Source: Apostichopus japonicus (taxonomy: Eukaryota; Echinodermata; Holothuroidea; Aspidochirotida; Stichopodidae). Taken from it: a stretch of 64,000 nucleotides of DNA. The DNA is taken from assembly GCF_037975245.1 (NCBI RefSeq), contig NC_092581.1, positions 11,559,303 to 11,623,302 of the forward strand, written 5' to 3'. The notes under the pieces were generated by a model. The model ran no database searches, was not told the origin of the DNA, and worked only from the letters and a program-made list of their open reading frames with translations. The position numbers were made by a program, and so were the translations under genes. Positions 23,801 through 32,125 of the stretch are shown piece after piece (within the stretch, counting starts at the first letter, position 1; each line of letters begins with the position of its first letter).

Positions 23801-26800
23801 CGTTTCATTACTGTCTGCATTTTGTAGCGACAAGAAAAAAACTTCACTTGAAAGCAACGGAAAGTTAACTTTTTCAGAGGCCGGCACGCGGTTTGGGGCG
23901 AGTCTTCAATGCCTTTAAAGTGAAACATGCTTTGAATCACATCAATATTTTAGAGTGATATTGTAATATAATGGCCATATTTTGGCTGTGGTGACAGGAT
24001 GGGAAGGGAGGGAATTGGGGGGAATCTCTTCTTGTTTTGTTTTATACCAATACCAAAGGTTTCAGTTTTCTATGAAGCGAGGAAGAAGGGTGGAAATGGG
24101 TGGATGCAAATTAATCCAACACAGGTTATGTGAGCGAGAATTTGTCATGTACCAGCAAACTGAAACAGAACAATTTTCCTTATTCCAAATTTCTAAAACT
24201 TGCATCTTTTAGAACTAGATTACTAGAAGTCACGCTTGCATGGAAGACCAGGGAAGGTGAACTATTTGAAAACTTTTCGTTTTCCATGTTATAATCTTTG
24301 TTCTTACCTTCATCTGTTTCATCAGCTCAAACATCTGTTCAGGAGGTAAGCTAGCGACTGCCTTTGAAATAGCCTCAGGTGCCTCGTGTGGAACCACAAC
24401 ATCACCAAAAGGTGACTGGTGAGAAAGGATAAAACCGAAGATAAGTTTAGGTAGTTATTTACGCAATAAAGTTGATGTATTATTGACCATTAAAACATCT
24501 ACTCTCATTCCAGGTTCCATAAAAATACCGCTTTACATTTTTTTTACCAACAGATCCTAGACAACATTGCAAAATTCGATACAAAAATGGCCTACGTAAC
24601 TCTTAAAACGTAATACTACTAAATTGTCTGAGAATACAAAGAGGTGTGACCTCAACTACGAGGGCTTCTTTACCGAAATGGTTCAACATTTACAATGAAG
24701 CCCTGGATGAGTTGTTGTCGTCATTAGTTTGGTCTTAAGCAAGCATTCCAGTTCAGGACATCTGTAAGTAAATAATACCTACACTCATATAAGTCTCTCT
24801 TTCTTGGGGGACTTTGATATATATCAACACTAACAATCAGCATAAAATCATCCTTTGATGTCAAAGTTTACTGAGGAAAAATCTGGCAATGCTTTCACAA
24901 AATAACTCTATAAGCTGCTTTATCCTTAATTAATATTCCCTTCATATGAAAAGATTGATGAATTTCATCATATAATGGTCTCTAAAAAAACACTTTGTTT
25001 TACTCATTGCCAATTAACATGGCACAATATTTTTCCCCCATCTTTTTTTTTTGGGGGGGGAGGGGAGGGGAGGTGGGAGGGGGAGAACCTTCAACGTCCC
25101 TAACCATGTTAACGAAATGATAGACAAAAAGTTAAGAAAAGAAAAGTTGTTCAAAGAAAGGCCTCAACTTACTTCTAAAGGAGCTTGAGCTAGCTGCAGC
25201 GCTGTTAAAAAAAGGTGGAAATGAAAACAAAAAAAATATCAGAAATCATTCACAGATGTATCGTTCAAATAAACAATCAGAATAGGCTAAAAACATAATT
25301 GAAAGTACAATGGAACATTAAGAAATAATGAAAACTAGTGTTACTGTAATTAAATACTTCTAGTGACAAAATGCGACCATATTCATTACACACTCAGCCT
25401 TTCCCAGCTTGAGCCAGCTGCAGCGCTGTTAAGAAAGTACGGGTGAAATGGGGGAAAAAAGTCAGAAATCATTCACAGATGTATCGTTCAAATAACCAAT
25501 CAGAACAGGCTAAAAACATAATTGAAAGCACCTATAGAACATTAAGAAATTAATGTATTTAACTAATGTTACTGTAATTAAAGACTTCTAGTGACAAAAT
25601 GCAACCATATTCATAACACACTCAGCTTTTTCCATTAAAGATTTGAACTATTCTAATATATATTAATATTTAAAGCAAATTATATAAAGATAAAATAGAG
25701 TTCAGGGTAGAGGGAAATATTCTCTTGCACAAACTCCAACCACTCCAACCTAGATCTGAAATGATACAGGCTAGAGCTGATACATATCAATTGAGCACCA
25801 TCAATTAAAGGATCCAATATTTGTGATGTTCTTCATGTCCTTGCACCTATCTGAACAGACAATGCTCTACCATTTTAACAGGGTAACCCACTCACTCCAT
25901 AATAATCATAATAATATTTGCTTTTCATATTGCGCTTTATACCAGCGATACTGTACAGGTAGGTCTCAAAGCGCTTTATAGACGTTATATTACCCCTGGT
26001 CAATGATAACCTGTCCCAGAGACAATCCCTCCAGTCGGCAGCAGTTAAATACTGCACCCAATGACAAGTTACCTCACAGGTACCCATTTAACCCCTGGGT
26101 GGAGAGAGGCAAGTGAGATAAAGCATCATGCCCAAGGACACAACGTAATGAACTAGGCAGGAATGGAACCAGCAATCCTTGGATCACGAGTCCAACGCCT
26201 TAGCCAATTGGCCACCACGCTCTCTAATGAAGTATTTTTGTTACATTGCTGAGCTACACAGTTCCTCAGCCTCTTTAGTAATTACTTTATGACAAATTGG
26301 TACTAACATTAAACAGAAAATGTGTCACTGATTCACAGGCACCAAATCTGTCGCTAGTACAACCCCTATTTTAAAACCACATTATACAATCAAATATCAA
26401 CATTTCAAACAATATTGTTACTTCGGCAATATAAGTGTATTTGACGATCACACAAGCATGATGACATACTTTTTTTGTCCAAATTCTCGCCAATTCTTGA
26501 GCAAATGAAATACTAAATCCAAGCATTCTGTGTTTTGAATTCTGTTCCAAACAGACCAACCAACACATTGATCACATATGCATGCCAACACGCACCGCGT
26601 GCAGACATATCGGCCATTCCAGTTCAACAACTGTACATTAGGTTAAATCCTGCGATTTTACGCAGTCACTATGCCCAGCACCAGTACATCATGTCCATCA
26701 CAAACTTCACCACCTCAGGTCTCTCCCTATCTCTCTCTCTCTCATAAAGTTACCATACAGCAGAGCAAGCTGTTCAAAGAACATACTAGTTATCAAATGA

Positions 26801-29152
26801 TTCCAGGAAAATATTACTCTCTGTGTTGGTTATGTTGTCCTTCAATATTACGTATTGACCTCAAGACACTTGCTGGCACATTAACAATTTGGTTCGGCCA
26901 TTTTGTCTACAAAGACAGGGTATGCAATGCTTTCCTGTGAATGTCTGAATTGCTCAATCTCTGCCAAAATGGCCATAAACATCTTTGGCAAAAATGAATA
27001 CATATTATCATGGTTGTGATTATTGAGTACTACACAAATAGTACCATATTAAAGAATTCTAGAATGAGTGATTGAGCAGGTTGTGTTTATCATGTAAGTA
27101 ATTAAATAATTAATTGTATCATGCAGCTTAAGGAATGACCTAAGTGCAAATACCTTTCATTTCTTCCTTGTTCTTTTCTGTGGTTGCATAATCCACTCTT
27201 AGCGCTCTTCCGTTTATATCGTAACCATTCAAGTTACGCATGGCACTGAGGGCAGTCTCCTCATCCTGATATTCACAGAAGCCATATCCCTTTGGCTTCC
27301 CAGTGTCACGATCATAAACGAGCCTGAAGCTCAAGACGGGACCAACTTCTGAGAAGATATCCTTCAGTTTCTCTTCCGAGGTGTCATATGGAATGTTCCC
27401 AACTATCAAAAGTTTAAAAAAATATATTGAAGAAAAAAAATAACAATAAAGAAAATAAAAAATAAATAATAATAATAAATAAATAAAAAATAAATTGAAT
27501 TGAATTGAATTGAATTAAATAAAAAAAAAGTAAATAAATATAAAACTGTTAGAAAAGTAAAAGAAAATTGGAAAGTGCATTCAAAAGTGATTTTGTCACT
27601 TTTGTGTCTAAACCTGTCAGCAAAAAGAACTTACATATATTTATGTATTTGTATTTTTGTTATACTTCACCACCTAACTTTAGATCCTCAACATTAAACG
27701 CCAGAAAATAATAGGGGAGGACATACTTCTTCCCAGATACCTGTCTAACAAGAATATGTTGACCACTACAACAATACACCAGAAACCCTTAAAATTTCTG
27801 TGCATCCTATGGGATAGAGATTTCAAGTTATTTGCTTGCACCAAAACCCTGTGTGGAAAATCCTTTTCAGCCAAATTTTATAAATATCAGGTCATTATTT
27901 GAAGATATTTTAACTGATAAGTTTCTCATGTTACTGGTACAATATATGTAAGAATATTCATGAATATCATTGCAATCACAATGTTTAGATGGGATAGTGA
28001 CTTTTTGAATGTACCTTACATAAAATGTTCTCCATACATACATATTGTAAAGGCCGAAGCTGTAGCCTATTCTACACAATATTGTGTAGTGCTGACTTTT
28101 GTGACTGCTACTGTAATAAGGATGCCAGTGCAATTGCACAACTTTTTGAGAGAGGTGACTGCTTTAAGGCTCTCTTACACCACCATTTTTAGCATTATTA
28201 ATTCAAATTTTCCCTAAAGAAAGGATATCTCTCTGCCAATGTTGACAGAAGAAACAAATTTTGCATGTTTAATGACTTTCATCAATGGGGTATAGTTATT
28301 TTGAAGTGGCGACTTTATGACAGTTAACGTTAGCCTAAGCCTTATATACTTGATTTTAATGTTAATGTAAGTGTTATGTAAATTGTCTAGATTGTCAAGT
28401 AAAGTTCATTTGCATATTGAAAGTATTTAGATAACTGTGTATGTCAATGTTATTTCTGTTACTTGTATGTTAATTAGTTGCAGTAGCAGCTGTTATTGTT
28501 GGAAGGTTGGAGGGCATTCGAGTGCCGAGTCTGAAGTGAGACAGTTTGTGAATATATGTATTTGATGCACGCAACACATCTTGTATGTTTCCTTTTATTA
28601 CTACACCTCGTTCTGCAGGAAAGCCCTCACAGATATGCATAGACTAGAACCTGTTAGGCCCAATCGCCATATTTACGCCTGTTACATTAACTTAGGCCTA
28701 ACTTAGTTGTTAATGTTAGTTACGCATAGGCCAACCTGTCCTTTGTTCACAACAGTCACACTCACATAGCCTAGTTACAATGTCAAATATGGCAGATTGT
28801 TACTTAGTTGTAAGTACCAAGCCTATGCCTAGTTGTTACTGTTAGGCATTGGCCGGACTTGGTCTCAACACAAACACTCTCAGTATATTGGCTAGGCCTA
28901 ACTTAGGCTTACAATGGCGACGCGGCCTAACAAATAACAATTAGCCTAACAAACAGTAACACTGGCAGCAACAGTTACTAGTGCTAGCTTCTGTTGGCAG
29001 TAACATTAGGCCTAGGTTAATTGTAAGCCTGTCATTTATGACACATACATCAATGATACTTGTCATAGAATCATAACTTTATCTGCAACATTGCATGAGA
29101 ACCAATATTCCCTACCAAACACAGAACGTTGAGATTTGTCGGATGCAGACAT
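8770..29152 (-). CDS. Cleavage stimulation factor subunit 2 (CstF-64), complete, 11 exons
   Basis: RNA-binding subunit of the CstF complex, which binds the GU-rich element downstream of poly(A) sites and stimulates pre-mRNA 3'-end cleavage in the nucleus. Exons in transcript order: 29152-29116, 27402-27154, 25201-25173, 24415-24308, 23387-23268, 22498-22186, 21596-21405, 20700-20659, 19129-18744, 18278-18207, 8895-8770. All have GT-AG borders and phases agree, giving 557 residues (human CSTF2 577). Domains: RRM about 9-90 with RNP2 VFVGNI (11-16) and RNP1 KGYGFCEY (50-57); hinge 106-200, including [14 protein letters not shown] and [20 protein letters not shown], which binds CstF-77/symplekin; Pro/Gly/Arg-rich region 200-490 with eight MEGRGGP repeats (388-443), the counterpart of the vertebrate MEAR(A/G) repeat; C-terminal helical domain 512-557 ([26 protein letters not shown]), which binds Pcf11. 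A 7.2-kb minisatellite fills most of the last intron. CSTF2 versus CSTF2T cannot be distinguished; a single ancestral gene is expected outside mammals. Confidence 0.95.
8896..10947. other. CSTF2 last intron, 3' portion (transcript sense)
   Basis: AT-rich intron between the terminal exon and the satellite array. It contains a foldback sequence at 10527-10690 and a diverged partial copy of its arm at about 10020-10090 (shared CTGGCAAACAGA). Open frames at 10089-10370 and 10387-10690 run through this repeat and have no recognisable product. Confidence 0.6.
10527..10690. repeat. Foldback inverted repeat (MITE-like)
   Basis: Arm 10528-10584 (CTGCCATTTTGTTGAATATG ... CTGGCAAACAGAATATTAC) is matched in inverse by 10613-10671 with few mismatches and a roughly 28-nt loop. 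A second palindrome, CATATTCAACAAAATGGC / GCCATTTTGTTGAATATG, overlaps its right end. Strong hairpin; no target duplication identified, so transposon origin is an inference. Confidence 0.75.
10948..18191. repeat. 7.2-kb minisatellite array, 112/115-bp unit, about 63 copies
   Basis: Near-uninterrupted head-to-tail array inside the last CSTF2 intron. The main unit is 115 bp: GAAGAGGTTAATCATGTTGG, TTCAGTTTGCTTCTCTTGGC, TATGAGGGATAGGGTTGAAG, GGTGGGTTCTTAATTACAAG, CATCTGTACCACAAATGTTA, ATAATATTATCTAAT. A 112-bp variant lacks one AAT, has GGAGAGG, and often carries TTGGTTTGGTTTGCATCTCC. Further markers are GATAGAGATGAAG, TTCTCCTGACTATG, GGTTTATCATG and CATCTCTACC. Units near both edges (10948-11040, 17650-18190) are the most divergent and the centre is homogenised, as expected of unequal exchange. 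No long open frame runs through it. Confidence 0.97.
18207..18278 (-). CDS. CSTF2 exon 10
   Basis: Acceptor CTCTTTTCTCAG, donor GTAAAC, phase 0 on both sides. Encodes [20 protein letters not shown] then DQEK; human has QVTPQDHEK at the same place before AALIMQVL. The donor lies only 15 bp from the edge of the satellite array. Confidence 0.92.
18279..18743. other. CSTF2 intron 9
   Basis: Ordinary AT-rich intron of 465 bp between the two C-terminal exons. Open frames at 18193-18545 (-) are extensions of exon 10 into intron. No repeat or RNA gene seen. Confidence 0.6.
18744..19129 (-). CDS. CSTF2 exon 9: MEGRGGP heptad repeats
   Basis: Acceptor CCCACTTTTAG, donor GTAAGT. Encodes [24 protein letters not shown], eight MEGRGGP heptads, then [11 protein letters not shown] and [12 protein letters not shown]. 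It corresponds to the MEAR(A/G) repeat of vertebrate CstF-64, which has a different repeated sequence. Open frames on the opposite strand here are shadows. Confidence 0.93.
18891..19058 (-). repeat. Coding 21-bp repeat, 8 copies (MEGRGGP)
   Basis: Eight near-identical 21-bp units, each ATGGAGGGTAGAGGCGGACC plus one base, inside CSTF2 exon 9. Differences are mainly synonymous third-position changes, so the array is young or conversion-homogenised. Copy number is likely to vary between alleles. Confidence 0.95.
19130..20658. other. CSTF2 intron 8, with an old dispersed repeat
   Basis: AT-rich intron of 1.5 kb. About 19283-19740 is an old dispersed repeat also seen near 33200-33650 and in part near 38610-38760 and 52640-52790. 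A long G run lies at about 20248-20264. No exon seen. Confidence 0.55.
19283..19740. repeat. Old dispersed repeat, family B, copy 1
   Basis: Shares the block order AGGATGATTTTAGGC ... TTCCTTTAAGG ... GTCAGCTCCCCAGTA ... ATGTTAAT ... CTTTGAGGTC ... AGGTCATTTCTCA with 33200-33650. Copies are strongly diverged and no terminal repeat was identified, so its class is unknown. Confidence 0.55.
20659..20700 (-). CDS. CSTF2 exon 8 (42 nt)
   Basis: Acceptor TGTTTTACAG, donor GTAAGT, phase 1 on both sides. Encodes [14 protein letters not shown], part of the Gly/Arg-rich linker. Phase symmetry means it could be skipped without a frameshift. Confidence 0.82.
20895..21189 (-). mobile_element. tRNA-derived SINE in CSTF2 intron 7
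   Basis: On the minus strand the head reads GTGGCCGAGTGGATAAAGGC (box A-like, as in Ser/Leu tRNAs) and GGTTTGATCC (box B-like), followed by a tRNA-unrelated body and an ATT-rich tail at 20895-20910. Head-body-tail order and the short triplet tail fit a tRNA-SINE. It cannot fold as a functional tRNA across the inserted GCATTTGAAGCAATGAGGC segment. Confidence 0.7.
21405..21596 (-). CDS. CSTF2 exon 7
   Basis: Acceptor GTTCTTTCAG, donor GTGAGC, phase 1 on both sides. Encodes [20 protein letters not shown], then [20 protein letters not shown] and [13 protein letters not shown]. Gly/Pro/Met-rich linker region of CstF-64; no folded domain expected. Confidence 0.88.
21690..21880. repeat. AT-rich tandem repeat in CSTF2 intron 6
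   Basis: Irregular tandem copies of ATGTAAAATATATATTATAT. The tyrosine/isoleucine-rich open frame at 21503-21892 (-) is exon 7 read through into this repeat. Confidence 0.8.
22186..22498 (-). CDS. CSTF2 exon 6
   Basis: Acceptor CCCTTTCAATAG, donor GTAAAG, phase 0 to 1. Starts [20 protein letters not shown], matching human KILHRQTN at the end of the hinge, and continues as a Pro/Gln-rich linker ([20 protein letters not shown]) ending GIPGLMQQQ. Confidence 0.9.
22499..23267. other. CSTF2 intron 5
   Basis: AT-rich intron of 0.77 kb. Open frames at 22559-22750 and 23079-23318 (+) show no homology I recognise. Nothing else seen. Confidence 0.5.
23268..23387 (-). CDS. CSTF2 exon 5: hinge
   Basis: Acceptor TATGAATAG, donor GTAGGT, phase 0 both sides. 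Encodes [20 protein letters not shown] then [20 protein letters not shown], almost identical to the human hinge. A second GT four bases downstream would shift the frame and was not chosen. Confidence 0.93.
23555..23919 (+). mobile_element. MITE family A, copy 1
   Basis: A 365-bp element starting TTTAAAGGGAGTGAAGACTC and ending GCGAGTCTTCAATGCCTTTA. The ends are inverted repeats of about 22 bp, with TTTAAA at both edges (possibly a TTAA-like target duplication). Closely related copies lie at 37515-38289 (inverted, interrupted) and 54345-54702. No coding capacity; it lies in CSTF2 intron 4. Confidence 0.8.
24308..24415 (-). CDS. CSTF2 exon 4: hinge start
   Basis: Acceptor TTTCTCACCAG, donor GTAAGA, phase 0 both sides. 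Encodes [20 protein letters not shown] then [16 protein letters not shown], matching human SPYGETISPEDAPESISKAV... closely. Confidence 0.95.
25173..25201 (-). CDS. CSTF2 exon 3, 29-nt microexon
   Basis: Acceptor TTTTTTTAACAG, donor GTAAGT. Encodes the end of the Lys-Ala junction and LQLAQAPLE, linking the RRM to the hinge; human has LKSLGTGAPVIE here. Its length is not a multiple of three, so skipping it would shift the frame. A decayed duplicate lies 224 bp upstream in the transcript. Confidence 0.85.
25389..25425 (-). pseudogene. Decayed duplicate of CSTF2 microexon (possible poison exon)
   Basis: Retains the acceptor (TTTCTTAACAG) and CGCTGCAGCTGGCTCAAGCT, but the original donor is lost. 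Read in the CSTF2 frame it gives [10 protein letters not shown] then TGA (25396-25394). A cryptic GTAATG donor at 25389 could define a 36-nt stop-containing exon. Whether it is ever spliced is unknown. Confidence 0.6.
25890..26224 (-). mobile_element. tRNA-derived SINE in CSTF2 intron 2
   Basis: On the minus strand it begins GAGAGCGTGGTGGCCAATTG with box A-like TGGCCAATTGGCTAAGGC and box B-like GGTTCCATTCC, then a body containing TATAAAGCGCTTTGAGACC and an ATTATTATG-type tail. The paired GCGCTTTGAG / GCGCAATATGAAAAGC motif is typical of animal tRNA-SINE bodies. Orientation is the same as CSTF2. Confidence 0.82.
26225..27153. other. CSTF2 intron 2, 5' part
   Basis: AT-rich intron downstream of the RRM exon. 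Open frames at 26371-26940 on both strands have no recognisable domain; a short CT microsatellite lies at 26720-26742. Nothing else seen. Confidence 0.5.
27154..27402 (-). CDS. CSTF2 exon 2: RNA recognition motif
   Basis: Acceptor ACTTTTGATAG, donor GTATTT, phase 1 both sides. Encodes nearly the whole [63 protein letters not shown], then [22 protein letters not shown]1 is KGYGFCEY. Identity with human CstF-64 is very high across this exon. Confidence 0.97.
27420..27545. repeat. A/AAT-rich microsatellite
   Basis: AATAAATAATAATAATAAAT and four GAATT pentamers next to the RRM exon acceptor; on the transcript strand this forms a long T-rich tract. Confidence 0.85.
27546..29115. other. CSTF2 intron 1
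   Basis: AT-rich; the part near exon 1 (28650-29030) repeatedly contains TAGGCCTA-type words (TTAGGCCTAACTTAG, CTAGGCCTAACTTAGGC, TTAGGCCTAGG). Open frames at 27680-28217 have no recognisable product. Confidence 0.5.
29116..29152 (-). CDS. CSTF2 first coding exon (37 nt)
   Basis: Encodes [12 protein letters not shown] plus the first base of Val, donor GTAGGG. It joins in phase to VGNIPYD in exon 2, restoring RNP2 and matching the human RSVFVGNIPY. The ATG at 29152 is the only one that gives the expected short N-terminus; human has 16 residues before VFVGN, here 10. Confidence 0.88.
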
Positions 29153-29265
29153 TATTTCTGAAAATATTTCAGTTCAGATCTTGGCGGTGTTGAAAATAGG
29201 AATCGAATAGCATGTGTGCTTTTCGAGGGCGTACTTCAGAAACTATTTTTGCACCATGGCTTTGA

Positions 29266-29293
29266 CTAGAGTTCCTTTATAAAGGAACTCTAG
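29266..29293. repeat. Perfect 28-nt palindrome
   Basis: CTAGAGTTCCTTTA followed by its exact reverse complement TAAAGGAACTCTAG, with TTTATAAA at the centre. It lies between the CSTF2 start codon and the triplicated element. Confidence 0.95.
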
Positions 29294-29318
29294 CTTGGCA
29301 CTTCCCAGGCCTTGTAAA

Positions 29319-29812
29319 GTGCATCTACAATCTTCGACAAAAATGATGGGACAGTATGAGCAACAACGAGCGATATTGGCTTAAGCGCACCCCCTTCCCC
29401 CCGTTCAATGTTGTAGCCAAAAGCGCTCAGAAACTGCAACATTGATACGGGGAGTGGGGTGTCCCATCTATTTTTGTCGAAGATTGCAATCTTCGACAAA
29501 AATGATGGGACAGTATGAGCAACAACGAGCGATATTGGCTTAAGCGCACCCCCTTCCCCCCGTTCAATGTTGTAGCCAAAAGCGCTCAGAAACTGCAACA
29601 TTGATACGGGGAGTGGGGTGTCCCATCTATTTTTGTCGAAGATTGCAATCTTCGACAAAAATGATGGGACAGTATGAGCAACAACGAGCGATATTGGCTT
29701 AAGCGCACCCCCTTCCCCCCCGTTCAATGTTGTAGCCAAAAGCGCTCAGAAACTGCAACATTGATACGGGGAGTGGGGTGTCCCATCTATTTTTGTCGAA
29801 GATTGTAGATGC
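29319..29812. mobile_element. Triplicated 159-bp unit with inverted ends (MITE-like)
   Basis: Three tandem units start at 29328, 29487 and 29646. Each begins CAATCTTCGACAAAAATGAT and ends ATTTTTGTCGAAGATTG, so every unit has terminal inverted repeats of about 26 bp, and the whole block is bounded by GCATCTAC ... GTAGATGC. The units are nearly identical. The 149-residue open frame across it (29290-29739) is a by-product of a period divisible by three. Confidence 0.85.
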
Positions 29813-30780
29813 ATATTCGGTAAAATCACTTTGTAGGGAAACTAAGACTTTATGTTACTTCATAAGCTCTGCTTTATTCTTTGTTTTACACAGGTACTGA
29901 TGGTAGCCTATATAGGCTGATGGGAATCCATATGTGGAATTTAGATGTAAATTCACTGTTTGGTTTTACATGCCAAAAAGGGCCCGACTACTGAGAGGGG
30001 TAGGGTGAGAGGGGGGAATGAGCTGAATGGGTGGGCCGTGCCGGGGACTGTGCCTCAATATTCATAGTTAAAACAGTGGGCACTGAATAGGGGCTAACAA
30101 TGAAACTGATCGGCCTATATAAATCATATAGACGTAATAAATATATTTATGAACTGAAGTTCACATTAGACTGCCTAATTGTTCACACATGTTAAATCTT
30201 AGGAGCTCTCTACGTTTATTGTTATTCTAACTACAGCTCGTGAAAACAAACTTCACGGTCATGGTATTCACGATCGTACATATACGTGATTAGCGCGGTT
30301 AAAATAAACCTTGTGTTAATTTTCTTTGAACGCCGTTCCTACAATACTTGCCTAGAATCTTGAGGTCGTATACTACCCGACTAATGAATCTGAAGAAATG
30401 ATATAAAAATTTAGCTAAAACTAATTGAAGTAACGTATACTGTCCAGGCGTTCACATTATCGTAGGCCTTCTTTCATCTAGGATGTTGAAGTCTCAGGGG
30501 GCGCAGCTCCCCCCATCCCCATCCCCTCCCCCCACCCCCACCTCGCAGGCTACGGCCCTGCAATAGGCATCAGTAAAATAACCTAAATATTTGTTGAACA
30601 TATGTACATAACTACTGATCTAATCTTGAGGTATAATGAATAACATGGATATAACAACTTGACTAGCAGCTATAAGCACCCAGGCTTAGCACCAGTTTTA
30701 TAAGATACACGAGTCATTAAGAGCCTGATAGGCCTACTGCTACACGAGTCTGTAACTGAACCTGCCATGGGGACCGGGCG

Positions 30781-31535
30781 GCGATTTTTTTTTTCCCAAA
30801 CAGGTTTGCAAATGTGCGTAAATAGTCGTTCATGATTGGTGGGAAAAGTTACGTCATCATCATAGAAACCTTCACTTCGAGGTTCTGCATCCATTTGTTG
30901 CAACGAAGATATACCCGTTCAAATTACCCGTAGCTTTTCGTACATATATTTAGATATGTTTGGAATTGGTTTAGACATATTTAGCACACTAGTATTACTA
31001 TTGTATGATCTACTTTGATCGAAGTTTTCTGTGAAGGCATTAATCGATAACATCGCACAATGAAAGTTTCGTACAGGGTACATCACACATGCGCTGTAGG
31101 CCTATATGTATTATAACTTCGTACACAGTGCAGTGACGGAAATATATCATACTATACACTATACTGTTTTGCGTATATACACTCAAGACTCGTGAACTCG
31201 CGTCGTGAAGTTGCTTTTAGTGTAGGCCTACCCATTCCACGAAACGAATTCTGATTTCAATAGGACGGCTCACGAATCGTGGATAACGTAAACACGAACC
31301 AAATAGAATGTAGTGTATGTATCATAAATGAGGTCAACATGTAATCCAAGCTAAAAAGTAAAGTTAGGGCGTTTGAAGGGAAACCCCTTAACTAGACACA
31401 ATCAAGTGTCAGTGTGTAACTCAGTATATGTCTTCGAACTTCCAAGCGATGGTCATTATTGATGCTGACGTCACGAGCAATCTGATTGGCTGAAAAATCC
31501 GTAATTGCAAACCTGTTTGGGAAAAAAAAATTCGC
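30781..31535. mobile_element. 755-bp non-autonomous DNA transposon, 9-bp target duplication
   Basis: Flanked by exact direct repeats GACCGGGCG (30772-30780 and 31536-31544). Termini are inverted repeats: left GCGATTTTTTTTTTCCCAAA then CAGGTTTGCAA; right end inverted GCGAATTTTTTTTTCCCAAA then CAGGTTTGCAA, with weaker symmetry continuing for about 80 bp. A 9-bp duplication with long TIRs suggests a Mutator-like (MULE) or other 9-bp-TSD superfamily. The left arm carries ATTGGTGGG and TTACGTCATC; the right arm CCAATCA (inverted) and TGACGTCA. No transposase is encoded. Confidence 0.82.
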
Positions 31536-31732
31536 GACCGGGCGAGGGAAGCATTTGATATTGTGTCAGCCATTCTTCAGAAAATGGGGAGGGGGGACGT
31601 GTCCCCATGATTAAAGCTCCGGTGCTACTTATAATGCAGTGTTAGCTGATACTATCCATTTGTCTGAAAACATGGAGCCCTCAATTTTTACGGGAAATAA
31701 CGATTTTTTCCATGTGCCATGATCCGCTATGA

Positions 31733-32125
31733 AACTGTAAATTACAGCTTAACATGCCTTACAACATCTGGCACAAACTTCCTTCAACAATTAAATCAAA
31801 TAACTCTCTGCAAGCTTTCCAAAAGAGTCTAAACACTATGCTCATTCAAAATGATCGACAGTAGCGGTACCATACCTGTTATAGATATTTCACGTGTAGA
31901 CCTATGTTATGTACCGTATATACTTCTTTTCTATTGTAATTGTCAATCAATAATTGTTTTCTTTTCTTTTCACATCAACTGGTCACTAGCTTTGATAAAC
32001 AGCATTGTTTATATCTTATAGTGTCCATGATATGTCATCATTCCTCAGTTGTATTAATTAGGCTTCTACTTGTATTTCAGTTTTTGAGTGCCATTATGAA
32101 AAATAAATTTAAACTTGAACATAAA
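31733..32125 (+). mobile_element. Non-LTR retrotransposon 3' fragment
   Basis: An in-frame stretch ends YNIWHKLPSTIKSNNSLQAF, QKSLNTMLIQ, stop at 31862-31864. The W-x-x-LP-x-x-I-x-x-x-x-S-L-x-x-F-x-x-x-L pattern is typical of the C-terminus of LINE (CR1/L2/Jockey-like) reverse transcriptase polyproteins. A T-rich 3' UTR-like segment follows. Only about 40 codons remain; the catalytic domain is absent, so it is a dead 5'-truncated copy. Confidence 0.45.

Larger units (their letters stand above)
25173..25633. repeat. 224-bp tandem duplication that includes the microexon
   Basis: The block from the microexon through its upstream intron (shared AATCATTCACAGATGTATCG, ACTTCTAGTGACAAAATGC, CACACTCAGC) occurs twice, at 25173-25395 and about 25397-25633, with moderate divergence. 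The duplication therefore carries two versions of CSTF2 exon 3. Confidence 0.9.

Noticed and set aside
29290-29739. 149-residue open frame with three repeats of a 53-residue block
   Set aside because: It is the triplicated 159-bp inverted-ended unit read through; the period is divisible by three, so the frame stays open by arithmetic. No start context or domain.
30670-30903. 77-residue minus-strand open frame
   Set aside because: It crosses the left boundary of the 755-bp transposon and has no recognisable domain.
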